Assembly (NCBI RefSeq): GCF_001553455.1
Contig: NZ_BBOX01000107.1
Location: forward strand, 25,692 to 89,691
Direction: 5' to 3'
Length of the DNA: 64,000 nt
Source of the DNA: Streptomyces hygroscopicus subsp. hygroscopicus
GTDB lineage: Bacteria; Actinomycetota; Actinomycetes; Streptomycetales; Streptomycetaceae
Positions 16,445 to 25,444 of this stretch are shown here, in pieces. Position numbers and translations under genes: made by a program. How positions within the stretch are numbered: the first letter of the stretch is position 1; each line of letters opens with the position of its first letter. The notes below the pieces were generated by a model, which was given only the letters and a program-made list of their open reading frames with translations, searched no databases and had not been told where the DNA came from.

Positions 16445-19082
16445 GCATGCCGTGGCCGCGGGGCGTGGCCACCCGGCCGCCGCGGCACCGCCCGCGGGAA
16501 GCGGCGGGAGTGCGGCGCCGACCGCGCTGCAAGTGCTGCGCGCCCTCGACAGTGGGCCGCGCGGGCTGACCGAGCAGGCGGCGGAGGAGCGGCTGGCCCG
16601 CTGGGGCGAGAACGTGCTGCCCGCCCAGCAGGTCACTCCCTGGCCCCGGCGGCTGCTGCGTGGCCTGCGCGATCCGTTCACCACGGTGCTGCTCGTGCTC
16701 GGTCTGGTGTCGGCGGCGGTGGCGTCCTGGGCGACCGCGGCCGTGATCACCTTCCTGGTGGTGGTCAGCTGCGGGCTGCGCATATCCGGCGAGTTGCGGG
16801 CCGACCGGTCCATGGCCCATCTGCGCGACCTGGTCGCCACCACGGCGAGTGTGCTGCGCCGGGCCGACGCGCGGGACGCCGCTCCGGTGGTGCGCGAGAT
16901 CCCGGTCGACCAGCTGGTGCCGGGCGATGTGATCCATCTCGGCCCCGGGGACCTGGTGCCCGCGGACGTCCGGCTGCTGCGCGCCAGTGGACTACGGGTG
17001 CACCAGGCTGCGCTGACCGGAGAGTCGCAGCCCGTCGACAAGCACGCGGTCGACGTGCCCGACGCCCGGTACGACCAGCATGTGTTCGGGCAGCCGCAGC
17101 TGTGTTTCCAGGGCAGCAGCGTGGCCTCGGGCAGTGGCACGGCCGTGGTGCAGGCCACCGGGGCCCGTACGGAGTTCGCGCGCACGCACACGGGCGGCCG
17201 GCGGCGCGGCCCCAGCGCCTTCGACCGTTCGGTGCACGGCGTGTCGTGGATTCTCGTCCGCTTCATGCTGCTGACCCCGCCGCTGGTCCTCATGGCCAAC
17301 GCCGCCGTGAACGGACGCGGGCTGGAGACCCTGCCGTTCGCGGTGGCGGTGGCGGTCGCGCTGACCCCCGAGATGCTGCCGGTCGTCGTCACCACGTGCC
17401 TCGCCCGCGGCGCCGCGCTCCTCGCCCGCGGCCACGGGGTGATCATCAAACGCCTGCCCGCGCTGCACGACCTGGGCGCCATGGACGTGCTGTGTCTGGA
17501 CAAGACCGGCACCCTCACCGAGGACCGGGCCACCGTGCACCGCGCCCTGGACGCGGACGGTCAGGACGACGCCGAGGTGCTGCACTGGGCCGCCGTCAAC
17601 GCCTGGTGGACCCTGCAACTGGCCGATCTGCCCGCGCCGGACATCCTCGACGAGGCGCTGCTGGACGCCGTGGACGAGGCGGAGGTCATGGCGTACGAGC
17701 CGGTGGCGGCGCTGCCGTTCGACCCGGTACGCCGCCTGGCCACCGCCGTCGTCCGCACCCCGGGCCGGCTCGGCACGCACACCCTCGTCGTCAAGGGGGC
17801 CGTCGAGGCCGTCCTGGAACGGTGTGCCCTCACCGACGAGGAGCGGGCGAGGCTGCACGCGCTCGCCGACCGCCGGGCCGGCGACGGTCTGCGCCTGCTG
17901 GCGGTCGCCACCGCCGACCGCGCCGCCCGCCACCGCGCCTACACCCCCGCCGACGAACGCGGTCTCGCCTTCCGGGGGTTCGTCACCCTGCGGGACGAGG
18001 TCAACGCCACCGCGGCCGCCGCCCTGCGCGACCTCGCCGACCACGGCGTGGACGTCAAGATCCTCACCGGTGACCACCCGGGCACCGCCACCCGCGCCTG
18101 CCACGATCTGGGGCTCGCCGTCGACGGCGTCCTGACCGCGGACCGCGTCGACGCGCTCACCGACGCCGAACTGGTCGCCGCCGCCCGCCGCACCACCGTC
18201 TTCGCCCGCTGCTCGCCGGACCACAAGGCCCGTATCGTCACCGCCCTGCGCGCCGGCGGACACACGGCGGGCTTCCTCGGCGACGGCGCCAACGACCTGC
18301 CCGCCCTGCGCGCCGCCGACATCGGCATGTGCCCGCGCGAGGCGGTGGCCGTGGCCCGGGACGGCGCCGACGTGGTCCTCACCGGGCGGGAGATCCACGC
18401 CGACGGGGGCAAGGACCTCACGGCCATCGGCCACGCCGTCACGGCGGGACGGCACGCCGGCGGCAACATCACGGCGTATCTGCGCGTCGCCCTCTCCTCC
18501 AACCTCGGCAACGTCATCGCGATGCTCGCCGCGGGCGTCCTGCTGCCCTTCCTGCCGATGCTGCCCGCCCAGGTCCTGGTGCAGAACCTGTGCTTCGACG
18601 CCTCCCAGCTCGCCTTCGCCTACGACCGCCCCCACCCGGCCGCGCTGCGCCGTCCCGCCGTGCTGCGCCCGCGCGGCCTGCTGCGCTTCATCACCGGCTT
18701 CGGCGCCCTCAACGCCCTGGCCGACCTGGCCACGTTCGCCCTGCTCGCCCTCGCCGTGTACGGCCCCGGCAGCACCGACGACGAGGCGGTCTTCCACTCC
18801 GGCTGGTTCACCGAGAACCTGCTCACCCAGGCGCTGGTCATGGTCCTGCTGCACACCGGCCGCCGCGGCGCCACGGGCGGACCGAGCGCGGTGGGCTGCG
18901 CGGCCGCCGTCCTCGGCGCCGTCGGCGTCCTGCTGCCCCTGTCCCCGCTCGGGCCACTGCTCGGCATGACGGCACTGCCGCTCACGTACTACGCGGAGCT
19001 GGCCGCCGTGCTGACGCTGTACGCGGTCGCGCTGGCGGCGGCCATGCGGCGCTGCGAACGGCGGCAGCGCCTCCCGCGCTGA
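16437..19082 (+). CDS. MgtA-like P-type magnesium-translocating ATPase
   Basis: 881-residue P-type ATPase of the P3B type. It has the actuator motif LTGES, the phosphorylation motif DKTGTLTED, and the MgtA-like stretch ALTPEMLPVVVTTCLARGA followed by GAMDVLCLDKTG. GDGANDLPALRAADIG is the hinge motif. About ten transmembrane helices are visible. E. coli MgtA imports Mg2+ into the cytosol. The GTG at 16437 overlaps the ArsR gene by 8 bases. An ArsR repressor is an unusual partner for MgtA, which in enterics is controlled by PhoPQ and leader RNA. Confidence 0.87.
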   Translation: MPEHAVAAGRGHPAAAAPPAGSGGSAAPTALQVLRALDSGPRGLTEQAAEERLARWGENVLPAQQVTPWPRRLLRGLRDPFTTVLLVLGLVSAAVASWATAAVITFLVVVSCGLRISGELRADRSMAHLRDLVATTASVLRRADARDAAPVVREIPVDQLVPGDVIHLGPGDLVPADVRLLRASGLRVHQAALTGESQPVDKHAVDVPDARYDQHVFGQPQLCFQGSSVASGSGTAVVQATGARTEFARTHTGGRRRGPSAFDRSVHGVSWILVRFMLLTPPLVLMANAAVNGRGLETLPFAVAVAVALTPEMLPVVVTTCLARGAALLARGHGVIIKRLPALHDLGAMDVLCLDKTGTLTEDRATVHRALDADGQDDAEVLHWAAVNAWWTLQLADLPAPDILDEALLDAVDEAEVMAYEPVAALPFDPVRRLATAVVRTPGRLGTHTLVVKGAVEAVLERCALTDEERARLHALADRRAGDGLRLLAVATADRAARHRAYTPADERGLAFRGFVTLRDEVNATAAAALRDLADHGVDVKILTGDHPGTATRACHDLGLAVDGVLTADRVDALTDAELVAAARRTTVFARCSPDHKARIVTALRAGGHTAGFLGDGANDLPALRAADIGMCPREAVAVARDGADVVLTGREIHADGGKDLTAIGHAVTAGRHAGGNITAYLRVALSSNLGNVIAMLAAGVLLPFLPMLPAQVLVQNLCFDASQLAFAYDRPHPAALRRPAVLRPRGLLRFITGFGALNALADLATFALLALAVYGPGSTDDEAVFHSGWFTENLLTQALVMVLLHTGRRGATGGPSAVGCAAAVLGAVGVLLPLSPLGPLLGMTALPLTYYAELAAVLTLYAVALAAAMRRCERRQRLPR

Positions 19083-19136
19083 TCCGGTTCGCCCGAACGG
19101 GCCCCGCACCGGCCCCGCTGGTGACGCGTTGGCGGG

Positions 19137-20663
19137 TCAGCCGTAGGAGAGGTTGGAGCAGGCGTCGTCGTCGGCGGAACGGGCGTCGTGGGCCACCGAC
19201 GGAAGCGTGTCCGGTTCGGGCGACGGCACGGCCGAGGGGGCGTCCGCGTACGACTGGCCGAGGGTGACGGTGATGCCGTCGGTGGACGCCGGCTCGAGTT
19301 CGGCCCCGGCGAAGAGCCGGGCGACCGTTTTGGCCTGGCTCCGCTGGCCGGGGCCGTAGGTGATGGTGGTCGTGGAGTGGTCCTGGCTCGGCGCGTTGCC
19401 GGTGCCGGTGACCGTGAAGCCGTGTTCGGTGAGCGCGGTGGCGGCGCGGGAGGCGACGCCGCCGGTGGTGGTGCCGTTGTGGATGGCCACCGCGATCCCG
19501 TCGCCGGAGACCGGCCCCGCGCTCTGTGCCGGCTCGGGCTTCTTGTGGCCGTTCTTCTCGCCGGCGTCCTCGCCGTCCAGGGTCCGGTCGGCCTTCAGGG
19601 CGGCCCACAGGGCGTCGGCCTCCGGCTCGACGATGGCGACCCGCTCGCCCTGGTACCGCCAGGGGATGGTGATGAACGTGGTGTTGTGCAGGTCGATCCC
19701 CTTCATCGACATCGCGAAGGAGATCAGCTTGTTGGCGGAGCCCAGGCCGGGGTCGACCGTCATGGACTTGGTGGCGGCGTTCGCGAGGGGCAGCAGCTTG
19801 GTGGGGGTGAGGCCGTCGCTCTTGACCTTCTTGATCAGACTGGCGATGAAGGCTTGCTGGCGTTTGATGCGGCCTATGTCGGAGCCGTCGCCGATGCCGT
19901 GCCGGATGCGGACGTAGTCCAGGGCCTTCTGTCCGGCGACCTTCTGCTCGCCCTTGGCGAAGATGCGCTCGCCCCGGTCCGCGCGGTGCGGGTTGAGGTC
20001 CTTCTGGTAGACGTCCTGCGGCACGCACACCTCGACGCCGCCCACCACGTCGGTGAGGGCCGCGAAGCCCTTGAAGTCGATCACCATCGTGTGGTGGACG
20101 CGCAGCCCGGTGAGGTGCTCCACGGTGTTCTGGGTACAGGCCGGATTGCCCTTGGCGGTCTGTCCGACGGAGTACGCGGCGTTGAACATCGTGTTGTGCT
20201 GCGTGGTGGTCCAGCTCCCGTCGGGCAGCTTGCAGGGCGGGATGTCCACGAGGGTGTCGCGGGGGATGGACACGGCCACGGCGTGCTTGCGGTCGGCGTA
20301 CACGTGCAGCAGCAGCGCGGTGTCGGAACGCCCGATGTCGCCCTTGTCGCCACCGCCCAGGTCGCTGTTGCCGCCGGTGCGCGCGTCCGAGCCGATGATG
20401 AGGACGTTCTGGCCCCCGGAGAAGTCCTCCGGCCGGTCCCCGGAGACGCCGTCCGCGTCGAAGGTGCTGATGTTGGCGTTCAGCTGCAGGTACACCCACA
20501 CCGCGCCCGCCGCCACGAGCACCAGCAGCGACGCCACGACGGCCAGCGCGATCCGCACCCGGCTCCGCTTGCGCCGCTGGACGCGGGAGCCGTCCCGGCC
20601 CCGGCCGGCCGGCCGTGCCGGGGCGCGGCGGCCGGCCGCCGCCTTCCTGTGGCTGCTGGTCAT
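19137..20663 (-). CDS. LytR-CpsA-Psr (LCP) family wall-polymer ligase with LytR_C domain
   Basis: 508 residues. Short basic cytoplasmic N-terminus, one membrane helix (about residues 39-60: IALAVVASLLVLVAAGAVWV), then an extracytoplasmic LCP domain (about 80-335) with the conserved SDARTG, VSIPRDTLVDIP, DFKGFAALTDVVGGVEVCVP and DYVRIRHGIGDGSDIGRIKRQQ segments. LCP enzymes attach teichoic acid-type polymers to peptidoglycan using lipid-linked donors. A LytR_C domain follows (about 390-475: AIHNGTTTGGVASRAATAL). The ATG at 20661-20663 follows GAGGGG; the longer frame lacks a ribosome site. A TTGCGCAA palindrome lies 66 bases upstream. Confidence 0.9.
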   Translation of the reverse strand: MTSSHRKAAAGRRAPARPAGRGRDGSRVQRRKRSRVRIALAVVASLLVLVAAGAVWVYLQLNANISTFDADGVSGDRPEDFSGGQNVLIIGSDARTGGNSDLGGGDKGDIGRSDTALLLHVYADRKHAVAVSIPRDTLVDIPPCKLPDGSWTTTQHNTMFNAAYSVGQTAKGNPACTQNTVEHLTGLRVHHTMVIDFKGFAALTDVVGGVEVCVPQDVYQKDLNPHRADRGERIFAKGEQKVAGQKALDYVRIRHGIGDGSDIGRIKRQQAFIASLIKKVKSDGLTPTKLLPLANAATKSMTVDPGLGSANKLISFAMSMKGIDLHNTTFITIPWRYQGERVAIVEPEADALWAALKADRTLDGEDAGEKNGHKKPEPAQSAGPVSGDGIAVAIHNGTTTGGVASRAATALTEHGFTVTGTGNAPSQDHSTTTITYGPGQRSQAKTVARLFAGAELEPASTDGITVTLGQSYADAPSAVPSPEPDTLPSVAHDARSADDDACSNLSYG

Positions 20664-20723
20664 CCGTACACCCCTCGTGCGTCCGTCTCTCCACAGGGGA
20701 CTGCTGACCCCGGCCTTTGGTTG

Positions 20724-20749
20724 TTCAATTGCGCAATGTAGCAATTGAA
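20724..20749. promoter_or_regulatory. Inverted repeat TTCAATTGC-N8-GCAATTGAA with TTGCGCAA core
   Basis: Nine-base perfect arms upstream of the LCP gene. The palindrome TTGCGCAA at 20729-20736 is shared with the terD and tatA upstream regions, so it is probably a transcription-factor site in the LCP promoter. Confidence 0.6.
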
Positions 20750-21076
20750 TTATGAGACGGTCCACGCCCCGCCCGGCACCTCGTTCGCCGCCCGCCCGTG
20801 GGCGTCACGCGGCGAGTTGTGCGACACCGGCCGGGGCCGAGGAGCAGGCCGCGGCCCCGCCGAGGGGGCCGGGGCATGGCGGCGGAAAGCCCCGCGGGTC
20901 CTGCGGTCCGCCGGGCCCGAGCGGCCCGGCGAACGGGGGAACCCAGCGGCATCGCCGGGTTCCCCCGGGGTGGGAACGGGCCGCGGACGCGCCGTGGCAG
21001 CGGCTCTCGCCGCGGCGGACCCACCGCGATCCGGCGCCGGGCGCGCGAGGTCACCGGCGCCGGGAACCGGCCGCCG
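20750..21076. other. Gene-free stretch between LCP promoter and terD 3' end
   Basis: About 330 bases of high-GC sequence without a credible gene: open frames on both strands are Arg/Pro/Gly-rich. Nothing else is visible apart from weak inverted repeats that could terminate terD. Confidence 0.5.
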
Positions 21077-21652
21077 TCAGACGTTGACGCCGTAGTCGAG
21101 CGCGATGCCGCGCAGACCGGAGGCGTACCCCTGGCCCACCGCGCGGAACTTCCACTCCCCGCCGTGCCGGTACAGCTCGCCGAAGACCATCGCGGTCTCC
21201 GTCGAGGCGTCCTCCGACAGGTCGTAGCGGGCGATCTCCTGGCCGTTCGCCTGGTTCACGACGCGGATGTAGGCGTTGCGGACCTGGCCGAAGCTCTGCC
21301 CGCGGGCCTCGGCGTCATGGATGGACACCGGGAACACCACCTTGGGGATATCGCCGGGCACCGCGGCGAGGTTCACCTTGACGACCTCGTCGTCGCCCTC
21401 CCCCTCGCCGGTCAGGTTGTCGCCGGTGTGCTCGACCGAGCCGTCCGGGCTCTTGAGGTTGTTGTAGAAGACGAAGTGCTGGTCGGAGGCGACCTTCCCG
21501 GACTCGTCGCACAGCAGTGCCGATGCGTCCAGGTCGTGGTCCGCGCCGGTCGTGGTGCGGACGTCCCAGCCGAGACCGATCAGCACCGCCGTCAGCCCCG
21601 GCGCCTCCTTGCTCAGCGACACGTTGCCGCCCTTGGACAGGGAAACTCCCAC
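21077..21652 (-). CDS. terD: TerD-family calcium-binding stress protein
   Basis: 191 residues, the standard TerD length. The start [20 protein letters not shown] is the family signature, and acidic calcium-site segments follow ([35 protein letters not shown]). TerD proteins are linked to tellurite resistance and, in Streptomyces, to development and differentiation. The GTG at 21650-21652 is preceded by GGAGGAG, which fixes the start. It stands alone with its own promoter, which carries a TTGCGCAA palindrome. Confidence 0.92.
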   Translation of the reverse strand: MGVSLSKGGNVSLSKEAPGLTAVLIGLGWDVRTTTGADHDLDASALLCDESGKVASDQHFVFYNNLKSPDGSVEHTGDNLTGEGEGDDEVVKVNLAAVPGDIPKVVFPVSIHDAEARGQSFGQVRNAYIRVVNQANGQEIARYDLSEDASTETAMVFGELYRHGGEWKFRAVGQGYASGLRGIALDYGVNV

Positions 21653-21734
21653 TGTTCTCCTCCTCCACCGCTGGTTTCTTCCTGGGCGCCCGGCGCTCAA
21701 CCGGCTCCCACCGACGGGCAGTCACCCTAGTTCA

Positions 21735-21755
21735 TTTAGTTGCGCAATACCTAAA
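21735..21755. promoter_or_regulatory. TTTAG-TTGCGCAA-TAC-CTAAA element upstream of terD
   Basis: Palindrome TTGCGCAA (21740-21747) flanked by TTTAG and CTAAA arms, 83-103 bases upstream of the terD start. The 8-bp core matches those upstream of the LCP and tatA genes. Confidence 0.55.
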
Positions 21756-21804
21756 GTGTGCTGCCCACCGGACGGCTACGGCAGGTACGGCGGAAGCGGG
21801 GAGC

Positions 21805-22116
21805 TCATCGCCCGGTGGCGCCACCCTCCCGGACCGGGCGCGCCCCGGAGGTCTCACCGGGAGCCGCCCGGGTGACGTGGAGCGGGGCCGGTTCGGCCGG
21901 GTCGGCAGAACCGGCCGGTGCGGACGCCGACGAGGCCGCGGCCGCCCGCCCGTCCTCCTCCTTCATGGCCTTGGTCTCGCTCTTGAGGATGCGCAGGGAC
22001 TTGCCCAGGGACCGGGCCGTGTCGGGCAGCCTCTTGGCCCCGAACAGCAAGATGAACACGATCGCCACGATCAGCAGGTGCCACGGTTCCAGTCCGTTGC
22101 GGAGCACCACACTCAC
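21805..22116 (-). CDS. tatA: Twin-arginine translocase TatA/TatE-like subunit
   Basis: 103 residues. A single N-terminal membrane helix ([20 protein letters not shown], about residues 10-30) is followed by the amphipathic helix [20 protein letters not shown], the pattern of TatA pore subunits that export folded proteins. The FG hinge is present (LLFGAKRLP). The acidic, Ala/Pro-rich tail is typical. The GTG at 22114-22116 follows GAGGG; GTG at 22105-22107 (MLRNGLEPW) is an alternative. It is probably a second TatA copy, since the main tatAC pair is not here. Confidence 0.82.
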   Translation of the reverse strand: MSVVLRNGLEPWHLLIVAIVFILLFGAKRLPDTARSLGKSLRILKSETKAMKEEDGRAAAASSASAPAGSADPAEPAPLHVTRAAPGETSGARPVREGGATGR

Positions 22117-22166
22117 CCCATCCCTCTGTGTCAGCCATTGAGTGCCACACTTGCATGCTTGCGATA

Positions 22167-22174
22167 TTGCGCAA
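22167..22174. promoter_or_regulatory. TTGCGCAA palindrome upstream of tatA
   Basis: Third copy of the 8-bp palindrome, about 51 bases upstream of the tatA start, next to the related half-site TTGCGA at 22159-22164. See the terD and LCP promoter elements. Confidence 0.5.
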
Positions 22175-22399
22175 CCATACAACCCAACGGCGCCGCGATG
22201 GAACGAAGGCGGACGGCGCACACCGGCATACCGGACACGGCCAGGCCGACCATCAGCGGGTCGACCCAAGCGCTCCAGGCGGACGAATATCTGTGATCGC
22301 GAGGCGAGAAATCAACTCGGCGCGCGCTGAGCATTTCTGGAACAACAACGAAAGCGTCATCAGTTACCATGCCCAGCCCAATATGCCGTGCTACTGTTG

Positions 22400-22564
22400 A
22401 TCGCAGTTGCGATTGTGGTTCCCGAGAACTTCAGGGCTCCCTGGCCTGCCACGCCTAGGGGAGTTCTTCTGTATCTCCGGTCATTTCCGGGCAGGGTAAT
22501 CATCGCAGCGACGCGGAGTCCGCACATGCGAGGTTCCGGACACTGCCCCGAAGGAGATTGACAC
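22400..22564 (+). promoter_or_regulatory. Probable promoter and leader of the cold-shock gene
   Basis: The rightward gene cspA has a long upstream region free of coding sequence. It contains the inverted repeat ATCGCA-GT-TGCGAT (22400-22413), direct copies of tt-cccgagaac-like sequence and an AAGGAG ribosome site at 22550-22555. Cold-shock mRNAs usually have long structured leaders, so post-transcriptional control is likely, but I cannot place the transcription start. Confidence 0.4.
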
Positions 22565-22768
22565 ATGGCTACTGGCACCGTGAAGTGGTTCAACGCGGAA
22601 AAGGGTTTCGGCTTCATCGAGCAGGACGGTGGCGGCGCTGACGTGTTCGCCCACTACTCGAACATCGCCGCCCGAGGTTTCCGCGAGCTCCTGGAAGGCC
22701 AGAAGGTGAGCTTCGACATCGCTCAGGGACAGAAGGGCCTGACGGCCGAGAACATCGTTCCCGCCTGA
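22565..22768 (+). CDS. Cold-shock protein, CspA family
   Basis: 67-residue single-stranded nucleic-acid-binding protein. Both RNP motifs are visible: KGFGFIEQ (RNP1, near residues 16-23) and VFAHYSNI (RNP2, near 31-38). It probably acts as an RNA chaperone. AAGGAG sits 9 bases before the ATG. A strong hairpin follows, and the next gene is a DEAD-box RNA helicase, the usual functional partner of cold-shock proteins. Confidence 0.95.
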   Translation: MATGTVKWFNAEKGFGFIEQDGGGADVFAHYSNIAARGFRELLEGQKVSFDIAQGQKGLTAENIVPA

Positions 22769-22788
22769 CGGCGACGCGCGCAGTTCGC

Positions 22789-22823
22789 AGCCGGGGCCCG
22801 TACTGTGGGTGCGGGCCCCGGCT
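22789..22823 (+). terminator. Terminator hairpin after cspA
   Basis: Perfect 12-bp stem (AGCCGGGGCCCG with CGGGCCCCGGCT) and an 11-base loop, 20 bases after the stop codon. Confidence 0.7.
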
Positions 22824-23033
22824 CCGTCGCGCCGCAGGGCACGGCCATCCCTCACGCGGTACCCGACGCCCCGGCTCTCCGCCCCGGATCGGGCCGCCCG
22901 GTTCGGCGCCACAACCCGCGAGTATTCCCCGGCCGAATCCTCTTTCGTATTTCCTGGCCCGTTCTTGCGATTCGCTGCGCTGCTCGGCGCCGCTGGAATT
23001 CCTTGATGCGTGCCGCTTCGAGGAAGGTTCCGT

Positions 23034-24584
23034 ATGAACCGTAAACGTAGCAACGACCGTTTCAGCCGTGCCCGTACCGGCGGTTCCGGCTCCCGAAAGG
23101 GCGGCAGCCGCTCGGGGGCAACGATTTCCCGACGCTCCGACACTCCGAGCCGTTCGGCCGGTTACGGGGAAACGCGGGGGGAGTTCGCCCCGCCAGGGTC
23201 GGTCAGCCCCGCGCGCCCCGCCGTCGAGGCGTTCGCCGACCTCGAGATGCCCCGGCAGTTGCTGGCCGCGCTCGTCGCCGAAGGCGTGACCGTACCGTTT
23301 CCGATCCAGGCGGCGACCCTGCCGGACTCCCTCGCGGGTCGTCACGTACTCGGCCGCGGGCGCACCGGATCCGGTAAGACCCTCGCCTTCGGCCTGGCGC
23401 TGCTGGCCCGTACGGCCGGCCGGCGAGCCGAGCCCCGGCAGCCGCTGGCGCTGGTGCTGGTGCCCACCCGGGAACTGGCACAGCAGGTCACCGAAGCGCT
23501 CACGCCGTACGCCCGCTCCGTGCGGCTGCGGCTGGCCACGGTGGTCGGCGGGATGTCGATCGGCAAGCAGGCCAGTGCGCTGCGCGGCGGGGCCGAGGTC
23601 GTCGTCGCGACGCCGGGCCGGCTGAAGGACCTCGTCGAGCGGGGCGACTGCCGCCTGGACCAGGTCGGCATCACCGTCCTGGACGAAGCCGACCAGATGA
23701 CCGACATGGGCTTCATGCCGCAGGTCACAGCGCTGCTGGAGCAGGTACGCCCGGACGGGCAGCGGATGCTGTTCTCCGCCACCCTGGACCGCAACATCGA
23801 CCTTCTGGTCCGCCGGTACCTGACTGACCCGGTGGTCCACTCCGTTGACCCGTCCGCGGCCGCGGTCGCCACGATGGAGCACCACGTGCTGCATGTGCAC
23901 GGTGCGGACAAGCGTCAGGTGACAACGGAGATCGCGGCGCGAGAGGGCCGGGTCATCATGTTCCTGGACACCAAGCACGCCGTCGACCAGCTCACCCGCC
24001 ACCTGCTGGCGAGCGGTGTACGGGCCGCCGCCCTGCACGGTGGAAAGTCGCAGCCGCAGCGAACCCGGACGCTGGCCCAGTTCAAGACGGGGCAGGTGAC
24101 GGTCCTGGTGGCGACCAATGTCGCGGCACGCGGTATCCATGTCGACCGCCTCGGCCTGGTGGTCAACGTGGACCCGCCCGGTGACCACAAGGACTACCTT
24201 CACCGGGGAGGCCGCACGGCCCGTGCCGGTGAGTCCGGGCTCGTCGTCACCCTGGTGACGCCCGGCCAGCGCCGCGGCACGGTCCGTCTCATGTCGGACG
24301 CCGGAATCCGCCCTCGGACCACCCAGGTCCGCTCGGGTGAGGCCGAACTGAGCCGCATCACCGGTGCGCGCACTCCGTCGGGCGTTCCGGTCGTCATCAC
24401 GGCACCGGTGGCCGGGCGCCGTCCCGAGCGCGGTGCCCCCGATGCTCGTGACCGGCGCGGCCGTGCCGCCGAGGGCCGCCGGACCGGCGGCGCGGCGCGC
24501 CGCACCGCCCAGCGGCGGTCCGTGCGCACCGCGGCGGCCCGGAACCCTCGCGACCTTGCCCGTTCCCCGGGAGGCACCGCTTGA
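23034..24584 (+). CDS. DEAD-box RNA helicase
   Basis: 516-residue ATP-dependent RNA helicase. A basic, Ser/Gly/Arg-rich N-terminal tail (1-60) precedes the core. Motifs in order: Q motif region (PFPIQAATLPD), motif I RTGSGKT, Ia PTRELA, Ib TPGRL, motif II DEAD (VLDEADQM), motif III SAT, motif V ATNVAARGI and motif VI HRGGRTARAG. The Arg-rich C-terminal tail probably binds RNA. The ATG at 23034 is chosen because GAGGAAGG precedes it. Next to cspA, it is likely a cold-induced helicase that unwinds structured mRNA or rRNA. Confidence 0.93.
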   Translation: MNRKRSNDRFSRARTGGSGSRKGGSRSGATISRRSDTPSRSAGYGETRGEFAPPGSVSPARPAVEAFADLEMPRQLLAALVAEGVTVPFPIQAATLPDSLAGRHVLGRGRTGSGKTLAFGLALLARTAGRRAEPRQPLALVLVPTRELAQQVTEALTPYARSVRLRLATVVGGMSIGKQASALRGGAEVVVATPGRLKDLVERGDCRLDQVGITVLDEADQMTDMGFMPQVTALLEQVRPDGQRMLFSATLDRNIDLLVRRYLTDPVVHSVDPSAAAVATMEHHVLHVHGADKRQVTTEIAAREGRVIMFLDTKHAVDQLTRHLLASGVRAAALHGGKSQPQRTRTLAQFKTGQVTVLVATNVAARGIHVDRLGLVVNVDPPGDHKDYLHRGGRTARAGESGLVVTLVTPGQRRGTVRLMSDAGIRPRTTQVRSGEAELSRITGARTPSGVPVVITAPVAGRRPERGAPDARDRRGRAAEGRRTGGAARRTAQRRSVRTAAARNPRDLARSPGGTA

Positions 24585-24676
24585 CGCCGCTTCCGGCGCC
24601 GCCGCGCCCGGCGCGTTCCGCCGCCGGGGCCGGGGGCGGCGCGATGGACGCGTCCGGCCCACCGGTCTGCGGCGAC

Positions 24677-24990
24677 ATGACCGAAGAGGTGGCCTCGTCC
24701 GTCATGGTCCGTGCCCGCTCCGGATACCTGCTCGTCGGTGACGAGGACGGCCGGTGCGGGGACCTGATCGCCCAAGGCCCGGCTCCCCGTCGCCCGCGTC
24801 GGCCCCGCACACCCGGACCGGGTCCGCCCGCGGGACATCCCCGGCGCCGGCGGACCGTTCATCCCGTCCATGACCACGACCACGATCGCCGGAGTGGGGC
24901 GGGCGATGCGGTACGGGCAAGCCCGGGGCCGTGCCCATCGTCGACGAGCACGGCTCGCCGTGGGCGTTCTCACGCTGTCACGCCGGTCCG
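24677..24990 (+). pseudogene. Decayed CBS-domain protein gene with frameshifts
   Basis: Consecutive pieces of a CBS-domain protein appear in different frames: MTEEVASSVMVRARSGYLLV and VGDEDGRCGDLIAQ from 24677, then RVRPRDIPGAGGPFIPSMTT in another frame to about 24927, then AVPIVDEHGS shifted again (24928-24957), then AVGVLTLSRR back in the previous frame. At least three indels are needed to restore one chain. I recall intact genes of this kind beside cold-shock helicases in other Streptomyces, which supports decay here. Sequencing error is the alternative. Confidence 0.6.
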
Positions 24991-25040
24991 TCCCGTCCGG
25001 TCACAAACCCTTCTCCCTTCCCTTCACCTGTGAGGCACCC

Positions 25041-25349
25041 ATGCGCTGCGTCATCGCCCGTTTCCCGTTCGACCTGACCAGGAGTGGAGTCCTGGCATCG
25101 ATGAAGGGCGTCACGCCCGAACTCGTCACGGGCGAGTCCGTGATCATCGGCCGTCGCCAGTACCCCGTGAAGCAGGTGGGCGCGGTCATCACCGGGCAGG
25201 ACCGTCGTGACTTCACCGCCGGCGAAGTCACCAGGGCCATGACCCGCCTCGGCTTCACGTGCCGTGCCCTTCCCGACGCCTCAGCCACCTCCGGTCTCAC
25301 TCCGCTCGAGGAGGCGTCGGCTCAGCTCGGCACCCCCGCGCCCAGGTAA
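25041..25349 (+). CDS. Conserved Streptomyces hypothetical protein
   Basis: 102 residues beginning MRCVIARFPFDLTRSGVLAS, then GVTPELVTGESVIIGRRQYP and TAGEVTRAMTRLGFTCRAL. I recall proteins of this type beside cold-shock and DEAD-box genes in Streptomyces, but their function is unknown to me. There is no signal peptide or membrane segment. The ATG at 25041 follows GTGAGG. A 15-bp-stem terminator follows 37 bases after the stop. Confidence 0.7.
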   Translation: MRCVIARFPFDLTRSGVLASMKGVTPELVTGESVIIGRRQYPVKQVGAVITGQDRRDFTAGEVTRAMTRLGFTCRALPDASATSGLTPLEEASAQLGTPAPR

Positions 25350-25386
25350 CCGGCGGACAGGCGGAAGCCGATACCACGACGGCATC

Positions 25387-25420
25387 GAGGGCTCGACCGG
25401 CACGCGCCGGTCGAGCCCTC
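25387..25420 (+). terminator. Strong terminator hairpin
   Basis: Perfect 15-bp stem (GAGGGCTCGACCGGC with GCCGGTCGAGCCCTC), 4-base loop ACGC, 37 bases after the preceding stop codon. Confidence 0.8.
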
Positions 25421-25444
25421 ATCGTGTTCAGCGTCCGGTCAGCG

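Noticed and set aside
23010..23033. Earlier start for the DEAD-box helicase
   Set aside because: The GAGGAAGG ribosome site lies downstream of that ATG and fits only the start at 23034.
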